Assembly (NCBI GenBank): GCA_004369085.1
Contig: ML210206.1
Coordinates: forward strand, 90,763-154,762
Direction: 5' to 3'
DNA length: 64,000 bases
Origin: Coprinopsis marcescibilis
Taxonomy: Eukaryota > Basidiomycota > Agaricomycetes > Agaricales > Psathyrellaceae
Shown here one piece after another: positions 22,662 to 35,200 of the stretch (position 1 is the stretch's first letter; each line of letters begins with the position of its first letter). The position numbers were made by a program, and so were the translations under genes. A model generated the notes under the pieces. The model did no database searches and was not told the origin of the DNA. It saw only the letters and a list, made by a program, of their open reading frames with translations.

Positions 22662-22923
22662 CAGAGTGACTATTAAATATTAGGAGTCCGAGGTGACCAT
22701 GCGATAGTAGCGTGATGTATCACGTCATATGCATAATTTAATTCGAGTTGCTTCATGATATGTGCAAGTAAATACAAGTACAGTGAGTAAACAGCAGCGC
22801 GGAATCTAGGTGTAGTGGGAACAATTACGATTGCGTGTCGTATCGTGTATATATAATGTAAAGCCCAGAACCAGGTTGAATGTTGAGGGTGCGATCATCA
22901 GGGTTCGCTCGTTTGTTTCAGTA

Positions 22924-25070
22924 CTAGTCATCTGCTTCGTCGTTGAACGTGAAAGACATCATCTCGCGGTTTTCACTCATCAGTCGGTTGTATTCCAGGA
23001 TCAACCTTTTCGATAAACGCAGGTGAATCATTAGAGCCAAGGACACCGAGGAGAACAATGTGGATGTACCTGAAAAAGTAGGCTATCAAATCTTCTCGTC
23101 TCCAAAAGGTCTTGCTCCATTCACGACCCGCCATAGCAATCTTTCGAGCTAGGTCTTCATGAGCTCCTTCACCATTGCCGTCTCCCCGAAAGAAGATCAG
23201 CGCGTCATGAAGGTCGGAAAGATCAAGTTGAACAGGAATGTAGTGCACCCATGGTTGCACCCTGTCGGTAAACCTGGAGTTAAGGTTCAGCCAGAATACA
23301 CCCGAAAGACGAAGAAATCCCATACCATTCAGGGTATATCGTTGATTTGAAGATCAAGGAATTCGTAGTCATTAATCGTTTGAATCTACCAGACCAGCCA
23401 TTTCCGTCCACCTGCACAAAGTTAGGATAAGCCCCTCGAAACGTCTAACAAAGCAAAAGGCTTACATCAATAACATATTTGTAGCTCCCCGCCTTTTTTG
23501 CGTTTTGGTATGGTAGGAATGGGAACATTTCTCGCAGCTGTTTGCAAATGTCCCCATTGCATGCAATTGGGTCACCCGCAAAGGCCACGTCCATGGTTGC
23601 AGGGTTGATTCGCGACCTTCGGAATTCCCTCGGAGCGCCTAGTGGTTCCGACGCAGTGACGTTGGGAGGTAGGATTTTGACTTTCCCGGTCAAGTCATTT
23701 GCGAGCCTAACGAGGACGTTCCGATGGGAATTGAGCCAAGGGATGTGGTTAGCATGCGAGATGCCTGTGTTCCTCCCCCGCCACGACAAGCGGTCATCAA
23801 CCTTTTCGTCGAAAGGAGGATCGTCGGACCGAGGAAGGACTTCGTCTAACCAACCATATGGAGTAGGAATGCGAATGTTGTGATGGAGGAATGTTGAACA
23901 TTGCGAGAACTCTGGGACTAGCTTCTTTTCAGGGGTGGTTCCCATGCGGTGGGCTAGGAATTGACCATGTAGGTGGAAGTGGGTAGGATGAAGACATGGG
24001 TCCATTGTCGTAAGGTGGTCATGAATGAAGGTCTTTACGGTTCGTGGGCGTGGTGGGTGGTCGAGGTTGACCGGGTTGCGACGTGGAAGCGAATCTGGAG
24101 GGCATGCGAATCGCCAACCAGTCCCAGATATCTTGGGAAGCAGATCCTTCTGGACATCTATCGTATGGCTTTCTGAGAATGTCTGAGGAGAGGAAGAAGA
24201 GTTTAAACATACACTCCCTGGACAAGGCAGCGTCCAAAGCTGCTTGTTTGACCCCGTAGTCTGACAGCCGGTTGGGACCATCGTGTGGCGAAAAAGTTGC
24301 CCGGAATTCGGGGAGGTCCTCCTTGATATCTTGAAGCAGATCGATGATTCGTTTGCTGCCAACGATAAGCTGGTCGTATTTGCCATCTTCAAATGCATAT
24401 GCCAGAACCTCGATAGTCCCAGTCTCCGTCTTTCCGATGGTGTACGAGTCCTTCTTCGTCTCCAGTTCAGCTTGATTAGCAATCAGGTCCTTGGGATCGA
24501 TGCCCCAGAATGGCTCGAGGTCCTTGTATATCTGGTCGTATTCGTCGGGGAGCTGTACATTGTGTCGAGTGACGTATTGCCACCTTTAAAGAGGGTCAAC
24601 GTTATGGTGATGGACAAGCTGGCAGAAGCGACTGACCACAGATCAAAACCTCGCGGCGGTGTCCGTTTGTACCGCCGTTGGTATTCTTCGACCGCATCCT
24701 CCAACGTCTTACTGGCATGTGCGAGCTTGTGCTTCCAGGTCTTCTCCGCGCGAGCCATGAGCTCGTATATTGGATGCGGCCCATTTAGATTGACCTCGAC
24801 GAGTCCATCAGGCCGGAAACGGTGCTTTTCTAGAGTAGGTTCTGCCAACAGTGGTTGTTGGTTCTCTACGACCTTCTTCACCCTCTTCACGGGCGGTTGG
24901 CGCACTTGTGGGGGGGCATACTCGATGATACGCTCTTCTTTCACTGGACTGTCGGATTTACGAACTTGCTGCCCGCCGAAGAAGAGGGAGTCGGGAAGGA
25001 GAAAGACGAGGACCGCGCAGAAGAGCAGCGCGTACACGAACCGAACAATCCGTCGAGAGGACCCTGCCAT
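22924..25070 (-). CDS. CAP10-like glycosyltransferase, family GT90
   Basis: Type II membrane glycosyltransferase of the Golgi, related to Cryptococcus Cap10/Cxt1 xylosyltransferases. The start MAGSSRRIVRF is followed by a single signal anchor (FVYALLFCAVLVFLLPDSL). Then come GLVEVNLNGPHPIYELMARA, the coiled stem LAHASKTLEDAVEEYQRRY, PPRGFDLW, and after introns RAEFEDGK-like sequence before DQLIVGSKRIIDLLQDI. The catalytic half includes DVAFAGDPIACNGDICKQL and KAGSYKYVID with W-GRF-RLI after it, matching the GT90/CAP10 donor-site region, and PWVHYIPVQLDLSDLHDAL further on. The last exon gives LILEYNRLMSENREMMSF and ends ADD at 22924. The in-frame sequence before 25070 lacks an upstream ATG. 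Confidence 0.88.
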
Positions 25071-26061
25071 CTGTTCACTATCGTCAAAGGAAGACAGCAA
25101 TTATGCATGCCAGTTTGCAAAGCGATTTAAAGGGGGCGTACACGACACGGATGCAAGCATTCAAGAAGGATGTACAGCATGATTAATGTCAAGTCCCGAA
25201 GCACCACACTGCACCACATGTCAGAAATAGCCCATCTTCCTTTTGTGGACCCCCGGCAGAAGGCTTTACGATAGATCATAGACGCCATGGCAGCAACAAA
25301 ATCTTCTTTCAAAACGCTTTGCGCTTGATCCTTGGTGTATACCCGACCCTCCTGTTCGTTTGCCACGAGTCTTCTGCTGTACGTTCATGGCTTGTGTATC
25401 GCTTGGTGCTATTGATAACCCTATATACACAGTTTACTACTATCACCACGGATGGTCACCACCTGCGACGGCCTGTCGAGTCCGCTGATGATGACCAAAG
25501 TCACATTCGGGTGTCGCGTAACTGTTTCTACCGTGGTTTCGGCTTCATTTCTTCAGCGCACGGTCAGAAAGACACCATTCCCAAGCCCCTGGCTAATGAT
25601 GATAGTCAATGATCGCTCCAATGCTAAGAAATTCTGACCCCGTACGTGTTATCAGATCTCACATGTACTAAACTAAACGTTGATAAACCCTACCGACACC
25701 AATCGGACTCACTGCTCTTAAAGGATGACGTAGACAACCTATCACCGGGCATGTTGTATCCTCTCTTTTGCTGTGCAACGGATCACTTACGTTTGGCGGC
25801 AGACTGGCGCATTTTCAAGCGAAACTGCGACACTCACGGCCCCTCACTTTGAGCCACAGCGCCGCTCAGCGCTCAACATTTGCACTAGAAAGACTACTAT
25901 GCCCTAGTTCCGTCGAGTTTACGTTCGACCACACTCGCTAGTTTAACATATCCGACGACAGTTAGCACACAGGTCTGCGTTTCGCGCTCCGGTCAAAGTT
26001 ATGAACAAATTCCAGACCTTCCAGCCAGAAATATTCAACTTGAGAGAAATCAAGACTGATA
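25071..26061. other. rearranged intergenic region with repeat remnants
   Basis: It follows the GT90 start and contains the dispersed repeat at 25502-25716, a module CATTTTCAAGCGAAACTGCG at about 25810 shared with the upstream flank of NTPase copy 2, and then inserted sequence leading into the IGPS fragment. No gene is seen. Confidence 0.5.
25502..25716 (+). repeat. dispersed repeat, copy A
   Basis: About 200 bases similar to 41931-42121 in reverse. Shared stretches include GGGTGTCGCGTAACTGTTTC, CCAAGCCCCTGG, AATGATGATAGTCAATGATC and CCCTACCGACAC. At the second copy it lies just beyond the 3' end of an NTPase gene; here it lies upstream of one, so this may be the 3' remnant of a lost copy. 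Confidence 0.65.
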
Positions 26062-26280
26062 CTGTGGTCGCTCTTGGGGTAAGATAGCGACGATTAGGAG
26101 ACCGTATCGGCGCATGCGACATCAATCTAGTAACTCGTCGAAAATAAGCTTGGCAATAATTGCTGGTCGTCCGGCGGCTACTTCGCGAATACCGCGAACA
26201 TCGAGTAGGGATCCTTCGAAAAATATGCAGGTCTGTGAGCACCGGATGGTGGATGCACCATGGCCAGCAATGTGGTGCAC
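26062..26280 (-). pseudogene. fragment of indole-glycerol-phosphate-synthase-like gene
   Basis: Reads on the minus strand as HHIAGHGAS, then FEGSLLDVRGIREV, GRPAIIAKLIFDE, matching HHFVGQGAS, FKGSLLDLRGIREA, DRPAIIAKDLVFDE of the gene at 61356-62252. DNA identity continues past the frame break (CGCCGATACGGTCTCC is shared), with an 11-base-scale deletion. It contains stops and covers only the middle quarter of the gene. It sits inside sequence inserted into the 5' flank of NTPase copy 1. Confidence 0.8.
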
Positions 26281-26381
26281 GGCTACGAGGAGAGATTTTG
26301 GCCTGGTGTGCTCAGTATTTGTGCTTGATGATTTCCCTGGTAACCGCAGGCAATTCTTTCTCATCTTCCACCACCATCCAT

Positions 26382-28253
26382 ATGTCTTCGGAACGTCCTT
26401 CGAAAAGCTTAGGTCTTTTTCCTAATATTATTCTTGACGATCTAGAATCCTTGCAATCACTACACAAATTGTTTTGGGGAAAGCCTATCCACGAGTTTGT
26501 AACTGAAGAAGTCATCGACATTCCCCAGCCCCCCGTCAAGCATCCTGCTCCCGATTTCCTGCCAACCTTGGAACCAACCAAACTGAAGTTCAAGTTCTTG
26601 AAAACTGAGGGCTTGCCCTTACCCATTGATGTCCTCAGCAACCTTCCAGAATGCAACGGTCCCACCCCCGCTTTGCTCGTCCGAGACGAATATGAGGAAT
26701 TATTCAACGAGATCTACTGTGTTCGCACAAAGCCACATACCTATATTATAACAGGCCAAGCCGGGATTGGAATGCTTCTTTCTTCGTTGCTCGACAGCGA
26801 TTTCATGGAAGATTAAAACAGGCAAGACCATCGGGCTTGTGTACATCCTTCTGCGACTCCTCAGCCGTCGAATTCCAGTAGCTTATCAGGATGAAAGTAT
26901 GATTGATGAGGAGCAATTCCACTTCTACGACAAAACCGGCTACCACTTCTGGGAGAACGAATCTGAACATATGGAAGCTGCTTTCCAAGGAGAAACTCCC
27001 ATGTACCGCCTCGTCGACGTTGGGCAGAAACAAATTAAGACATTGCCCACTATAACAAACCAGTGCCACGTGTATGTGTGCTCACCGATTTACAACAACT
27101 GGAGACACATCACAACTCAGCAAGGCGATTTTTCATCAATGTGGTACATGAAGCCTTTTTCATGGCCAGAGTTATATGCGCTGTTGTACGTCCCCGGTTT
27201 CAAATATTTTGGCTTGTCACTCACACATTACAATTCAACAGCAAGTTCTACAATCCAACTGATGAAACAGCCAGTCAAAAGTACAACATATGGGCCTTAG
27301 CGGACCTTCTGCTTGGTGATAATAACATGGTGTCGGATGTTGCCTTGGAGAGTATGAGCCTCCAGGAACGCTTCACATTTCTTCACATCTTGTTTGGGGG
27401 TTCGGCCCGGAACTGCTTTACAAGGAATCCTGGCGACGCAGTGGCAGAACTGACCAGTGCAATTAGGCGGGTCACCCTTCAACTAGACAATTTTAAGGCA
27501 GCAAGGGCAATCGCGACTTCATCATGTGAAGGAGTAACAGATCAAGCCCACAATGATGCCATCCAAATCATTATCCCTTGGCCTCATCGCGACGGAGTAT
27601 ATGGAGTCGGAGCCGGACGACAGCTTGGAAAATATTCCATGGCGTCAATCTATGTTGTCAAGAGCCTTGCAGTCAAAAATCCGAACGCTATCTGGTTCTT
27701 CATCTCCGTAGAATATCTGGATTCAAGCGGATTCACCATTGCTGCCAACCTCATGTTCGAACACTTGATGCACTGGTTTTTCCTCACGCCTATTTTTTGC
27801 AAGACCTCACACAACCTTTTTACTTTCGGGAGACCTCGCAGGAAGTTCTCAATCAACCTGAGACCTCGCAGGAAGGTCTCAATCAACTTTAACTTCACAG
27901 AGGCCATCCATTTTGAATCCTGCGCCATCATCAAAGACGAGAACAAGTACTACCGTCCACTTGCCTGGAATTTCCCCGGCTTTGCTTCCTGCGCAATCAT
28001 CAACAACGAGCTTTACCTATTTCAAATGACACTCGGTAAAGGTGATCACGCATTCAATGCCGATTGCCTCGCACAATTTCAAAGGCACCAACTCGAGATG
28101 AAGGTCAACCTCGTATTCGTCGTGCCGAAAGGGAAGGACCAGTTCGCAAAGCAGAGATCGTGCTATGGAAAATCTGCCAAGGATGTTGAGTTTGCGAAAG
28201 CCATGACACAGTACCTCCTCGAGATTCCCGTTGATAAAGTGTTCAAACTTTAA
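26382..28253 (+). CDS. P-loop NTPase with C-terminal nuclease-like domain, copy 1 (RHS/Crinkler-like)
   Basis: One of three copies. From MSSERPSKSLGLFPNIILDD the first exon runs through LHKLFWGKPIHEFVTEE, LKTEGLPLPIDVLSNLPECN to THIITGQAGIG-like Walker A sequence; the expected KT is supplied by the next exon (KTIGLVYILLRLLS). Then come DEEQFHFYDKTGYHFWE, YRLVDVGQKQ, HVYVCSP and MKPFSWPELYALL, like the sensor and PWSxEEL parts of RHS/Crinkler ATPases. The long last exon ends NELYLFQMTLGKGDH, LVFVVPKGKDQFAKQRSC, EIPVDKVFKL, resembling the restriction-like nuclease domain of those effectors. In copies 2 and 3 the intron inside the P-loop starts GTACG; here it starts GAATG, so the donor is lost, and reading through meets a stop. 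It also has a 30-base duplication. The copy may be inactive. Confidence 0.6.
27830..27889 (+). repeat. two tandem 30-base units inside NTPase copy 1
   Basis: The units GAGACCTCGCAGGAAGTTCT... and GAGACCTCGCAGGAAGGTCT... differ at two bases. They add ten residues (RPRRKVSIN-type repeat) absent from copies 2 and 3, without shifting the frame. Confidence 0.8.
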
Positions 28254-29291
28254 GCCGCCTGCAACCCTTCACATCTCTCACAACTCATTTCTTAGTTCTT
28301 ATGTAATTTGTATGATCCTCTCACTTCCACATCCTATGCATCGTGTTTGTCTTTCTCCTGCTGCTTTCATGTTGTTTCGTTTTTTGATGTAGCTGACTGG
28401 TCATTGCTATTACTGCATTTCAGTGTCAAACTCACCACATCATCTTCACTAAGCGAAAATGCGAAAACAACGGCAAAACAATGGCCCCTCAAATTCAAAC
28501 CTCAGGCTTTGGGCTCTAGTTGGCGGCAGAATGTATTACTGTCGCGACCAAACTTCATCGGCATCATCGCTTCCTCTCGTCCACTAAGCAAAAACGCGAC
28601 AATGACGGCCCCGCGGCGTTTGCATGAGTTAGAAGGATGCCATGTTCCAATTGCGTCGTTTAGGCTCGGCTATACTCGCTAGTCAACAGATCCGATGATA
28701 GCACAACAGGAGTACTAGCACAATCCGGGTCTGCGTTCTGCACTCGAGGCCAAAACCTATCCATGCAATATCCCCGCATAGGTGAGCAGATGGTTGGTTA
28801 TCCGTACAGACTCCACGTTCTGATAGATCTTCCAGTCGCTGCCCACACTCGAAACCTGGTATCTACCCTTTGCCTCCGAAGAACATGGATGCCGCAAAAA
28901 TCTAATTTTGGGAACGAAGCAGCATTTACGAGCACCCAACACGTATCAAAGTGAGACGGAGAGGATTCCTAAATATTGAACGTTGAACGCTCGCATCTAC
29001 TCTGCAGGCTTTACGAGTCAGAGAGCAGGCGACACGAAGCTTCAACTGCTCTCTTGCTGTTTTGCGGTCTCGAACCGCGAGCAGCTGCGTCGATGTCCTG
29101 CGCGTTTTCACGTTCCTGACATATCGTGCCTGATCTTTTCGGCACCTATGTCGCCTCCAGTAAAAAGCGGCAACACATACCGATGATACTAGATGCAACT
29201 TGGGCCTACATCAGCCTCAACATATAAAAGGAGAGACCTCGCAGGTGAGCAGGGGGTATCTGCAGGACGTCCCTGATCCACCCTCTACAAG
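28254..29291. other. intergenic region, 3' flank of NTPase copy 1 and GMC promoter
   Basis: The first 50 bases match the 3' flank of NTPase copy 2 (CCTTCACATCTCTCACAACTC). Around 28450 and 28585 two related modules (CACTAAGC-AAAA-GCGA) recur, and 28655-28755 resembles 25930-25985 upstream of the NTPase, suggesting old direct repeats around it. A TATA box for the next gene is at 29223. Confidence 0.45.
29223..29229 (+). promoter_or_regulatory. TATA box before the first GMC gene
   Basis: TATAAAA, about 63 bases before the ATG at 29292. Confidence 0.5.
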
Positions 29292-31550
<2,259 letters not shown>

Positions 31551-31948
31551 CCTTCGCGAACCTCACAGTACGGCCCGGTATGCTCTCCTATATAATTCCA
31601 TTTTCTTCATCTCACCCTGTGTACACTACGTCAAACAACCTTCTCACTCGCTAAATCCCACGAGTCTTTCCGATTTTCCGTTTAAATCAATTTCTACGGA
31701 TAGCGAACGAGGTAACTCAATCGATTCCACCTTCACATTCAAAAGGGGCCAGTCAGTCATCCCAAGGATTCCCCACAAGGGAGGTATTAGGGCTATCATT
31801 ACTCAATTCTTCTCCGCTTCCCATCTAATATCGACCTCGACATGGAGAAGCTATCTCCGAGCTTTAACCACGAAATATATGGTTGGAGCGAGTCTGGAGC
31901 AATCTTTCGTCAATTTTCGGGTTGCTTCAACCCCTTTCCCATTCCACA
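31551..31948. other. intergenic region between the two GMC genes
   Basis: Holds the 3' flank of the broken GMC gene and the promoter of the intact one. No other element is evident. Confidence 0.45.
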
Positions 31949-34339
31949 ATGCTCTCGCGTTTGTCGATCGCTCTGGGTGCTGCGCTCTTAACTTTCCTCA
32001 CCCATTCGGCGTTCGCAATCCTCGAAGACGACCTTGGTGCTCTACCTCAAGTGGACTATGACTTCATCATCATCGGAGGTACGCAAACGCAATGGATACC
32101 CAACAAGGCGCATGCATTATCTCTGCCGTTTCTGTAGGTGGTACAGCAGGATCCGTACTCGCCAACAGATTGACGGAGAATCCCCGCTTCAACGTTCTCG
32201 TCATTGAGGCAGGTCCCACGTAAGTTTATTTTACGATTTCCTTTTCCTTACCCCGCATTCACAATCATGTCTGGTGTTTTCTTCGATGTAGAAATGAAGG
32301 CGTACTTAATTCTATGATCCCGGCGAACGCGTTCTTCCTCCAGGGTTCTCAGTATGATTGGAACCTGACAACTGTACCTCAAATCGGGTTGAAGAATCGC
32401 ATAGAGCGTGTGCCCAGAGGTCACTTATTGGGGGGAAGCAGTTCTATCAGTACGTACTACGTTTCACCCAAGCTTAATCTAAAGCTCTTAGCCAAAGAAC
32501 TTACGTGAACGCTTTTCTCAGACGGGATGTTTTACACACGCGGATCTGCGGAAGATTATGATCGATGGGCGAGGGTGACTGGGGATCCAGGGTGGTCTTG
32601 GGAGGAGCTTCTCCCCTACATTTTCAAGGTTAGTCTCACACGAAGTTGAAATATTAATTTCTTTTACGAGAAACCCTTGACGAGCGAATTATAAGACCGA
32701 AAAGTGGTCGGTGCCGTCTGATCACCATAACACCACGGGAGAATACAATCCTGATTTCCACTCTATTGACGGGATAACGTCAGTCAGCCTGACTGGTGTG
32801 CCGCAGGCCGCAGATGCAAAAATCCTACAGGCCAGTGCCGAACTGGGCGGGGAGTTTGCGTTCGATATAGATATGAATGACGGCACTCCCATGGGACTCG
32901 GTGCGCGTCAATACATGATTTGAATCCCTTTAGTCAACTAATTCGAGGTGCTCTCGTAGGCTGGCTACAGTCCACAATTGGAAATGGGACCCGCAGCAGT
33001 GCAGGAGCTTCTTATCTTGGCCCAAAGTACATCAATCGAACCAATCTCCATGTACTCGTCAATCATCGTGCGACGCGGATACTCGAAAGTACAGTCGGCA
33101 ACACCACCCCAGTCCTTCGTTCAGTTTCCTTTGTGAAAAACAAGTCCGTTGAAGTCGCAAGTATGTGGTTTTTCGAATGCCGTTCGTATCCATTGAATTT
33201 TAGTATCACAATAGGGAGAGTACATCAATTAACCGCGTCGAAGGAGGTCTTGCTCTGTGCAGGAACATACCTTTCTCCCCATTTGTTGATGCTTTCAGGT
33301 ATCGGTGATACCACCGAGCTAAAAAACGTAGGGATTCGACCGCTCGTAGACCTTCCAAGTGTTGGAAAGAACCTCTCAGACCACCCCACCTTTTTCACCG
33401 CTTGGAACCTCGGCATCAACGGGACCATCGACCCGTGCGTGCTCTGAGATAAAAATCCTTACGTCTTGTCTGACCGCCATTCCGCAGCCAGAGTAACCAG
33501 ACACTACAAAGCGAGCAATTAGCTCTCTGGAATACAGATCGCAGTGGAATGCTCAGCAGCCTCGGCGTCAACTTCCTCGCCTGGACCCGCCTGCCCGACG
33601 ATTGGTTCGGGTGGAAAACGTTCTCCGATCCCTCTTCTGGGAGAAACTCGCCACATCTGGAGTTCGTGTTGGTCGGCGGGGGGCTGTATCCGGTTCCGGG
33701 CCCCTTCATGTCCATGAACCCTGTGCTGTCCAACCCCCACTCGCGTAAGTCGCCTTGCCGGGAAGCTTGCAGGATGCGTATCTGTGACGGTTCCACTGAC
33801 CGAAGGTTTATAAATCCTGAACAGGTGGGACGGTGTCCCTACGATCCAACCGCCCTCTTGACCCCCCCTTAATCGACCTGGGTATGCTAACATCCGAGTT
33901 CGACGTCCTGGCGTTACGAGAGGGTGTCAAGACCAGCCAAAGATTCCTCGCCGCGTCAGCCTTTGCAGACTACAAGCTAACGCTGGCCGGCCCGCTAGGC
34001 CAAGCAAGGACAGATGCAGAAATAGACGACGCGATTCGGACAATGGCCGGAACAGGACAGCATCCGACAGGAACAGCGGCCATGTCCCACGTTAACGCAA
34101 CTTACGGTGTTGTTAACCCTGACCTGAAGGTTAAGCAGGTATCGGGACTGCGCGTTATAGATGCTTCCGTGATGGTGAGCGAATCCACTTTCGTACACCT
34201 CCTCTGAGAAATTGCTGACAGCTAGACCACACGATAGCCTTTCATCCCCGTCGGTCATACACAAGCGGCTGTATACGCAATTGCCGAGCGAGCGGCGGAT
34301 CTCATAAAAGCTAGTTGGCCGGATGACGATGAAGAGTAA
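31949..34339 (+). CDS. GMC oxidoreductase, aryl-alcohol-oxidase-like
   Basis: Secreted flavoenzyme that would oxidise an alcohol and pass electrons to O2, giving H2O2 in lignocellulose decay or similar. Signal peptide MLSRLSIALGAALLTFLTHS; FAD motif VDYDFIIIGG joined to GTAGSVLANRLTENP; VIEAGPT; RGHLLGGSSSI; NGMFYTRGSAEDYDRWARVT; WSWEELLPYIFK; SSAGASYLGPKYINRTNLHV; LLMLSGIGD; LPSVGKNLSDHPT; LGVNFLAWTRLPDD. The C-terminal half has PLIDLGMLTSEFDVLALREG, QHPTGTAAMSHVN with the first catalytic His, PDLKVKQVSGLRVIDASVM, and PFIPVGHTQAAVYAIAERA with the second. All exon joins are open; it ends WPDDDEE. It is a tandem paralogue of the broken GMC gene just upstream. The upstream in-frame sequence from 31883 is unlikely to be coding, because the ATG at 31949 opens the signal peptide. 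Confidence 0.92.
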
Positions 34340-35200
34340 TGAGTAGTAGAGGAACGATATGGAGATGTATTAAAATTTAAAGTTAAACAAAAGAACCTGT
34401 GCAAGCCGGTGCCACCACATCCGGATCTTTCCTGCAAGTCATGATCACCCTTTCCGCAGCAGCATCAGGATTCCACGTTTTACATACTAGAAAACGAACG
34501 AACGTCTTGCTTCCTGCTAGCTGACTCTCCTTCATCTTGTCTATCACAATTACATGCCGTTCCTGGCGCAAACGGTATATTGAACTCTCCATGTCAAAGG
34601 CCAGTCGACACCTACTGGACATCCGGATTTCCGAACCCATTGTGATCAGCTGCGCATCGCTCCACTATCACTGCAACCATAGAAAGCAAAGGTTGGGAAG
34701 GACTCCAAATTAATCGAAGGGCTTCCAAGAGTGATTTCTCATGTCTCCATAACCTACCAAAATTCGACTATGACATTACATTAATCTGCCATGGAGTTGC
34801 GTGAGGAAGAAAGGCTGTGGCAGCGTAGAATGCTGTGGTATACGACAGCCTCATACTTTTAGTGGCACTACAACATCGTATCGGCGGATGGACATACAAA
34901 AACAATGATCCTTCATTCATGGACGGCTGCTCATTAACGTAGCACATAACGGTAGAGTAGAGAATACATTTAAAATACAATCCGAGTAAGGACCGAGTCC
35001 GAGTCACCTTGGTATCAGGTATCACTCTAGAGCCTACAAAACGCAAACATAGTCAACGGAGCGTAGCACCGATTTTAGAATACGTCGAAACAGCGACCGC
35101 GGCGCAATCAGCAGAAAATCAGGTATACAGCAAGCACGCAAGGCTTCACCAAATCCAAAAAACACCAGCTCCCAAGCACAGCAGACAGAACCCTCCCACC
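34340..35200. other. intergenic region, one doubtful small frame
   Basis: The GMC and proline-rich genes converge here. A minus-strand frame at 34383-34640 starts with ATG and would encode 85 residues without a recognisable domain; I do not consider it supported. Nothing else is seen. Confidence 0.4.

Noticed and set aside
23445..24482. Minus-strand frame of 345 codons in the GT90 gene
   Set aside because: Only its 3' part (from about 24020 downwards) is the true GT90 frame; the first 150 codons run out of frame across introns and a different exon frame.
26160..26816. Upstream in-frame extension of NTPase copy 1
   Set aside because: The extension crosses the inserted IGPS fragment and has no counterpart in copy 2, where the ATG is at MSSERPSK.
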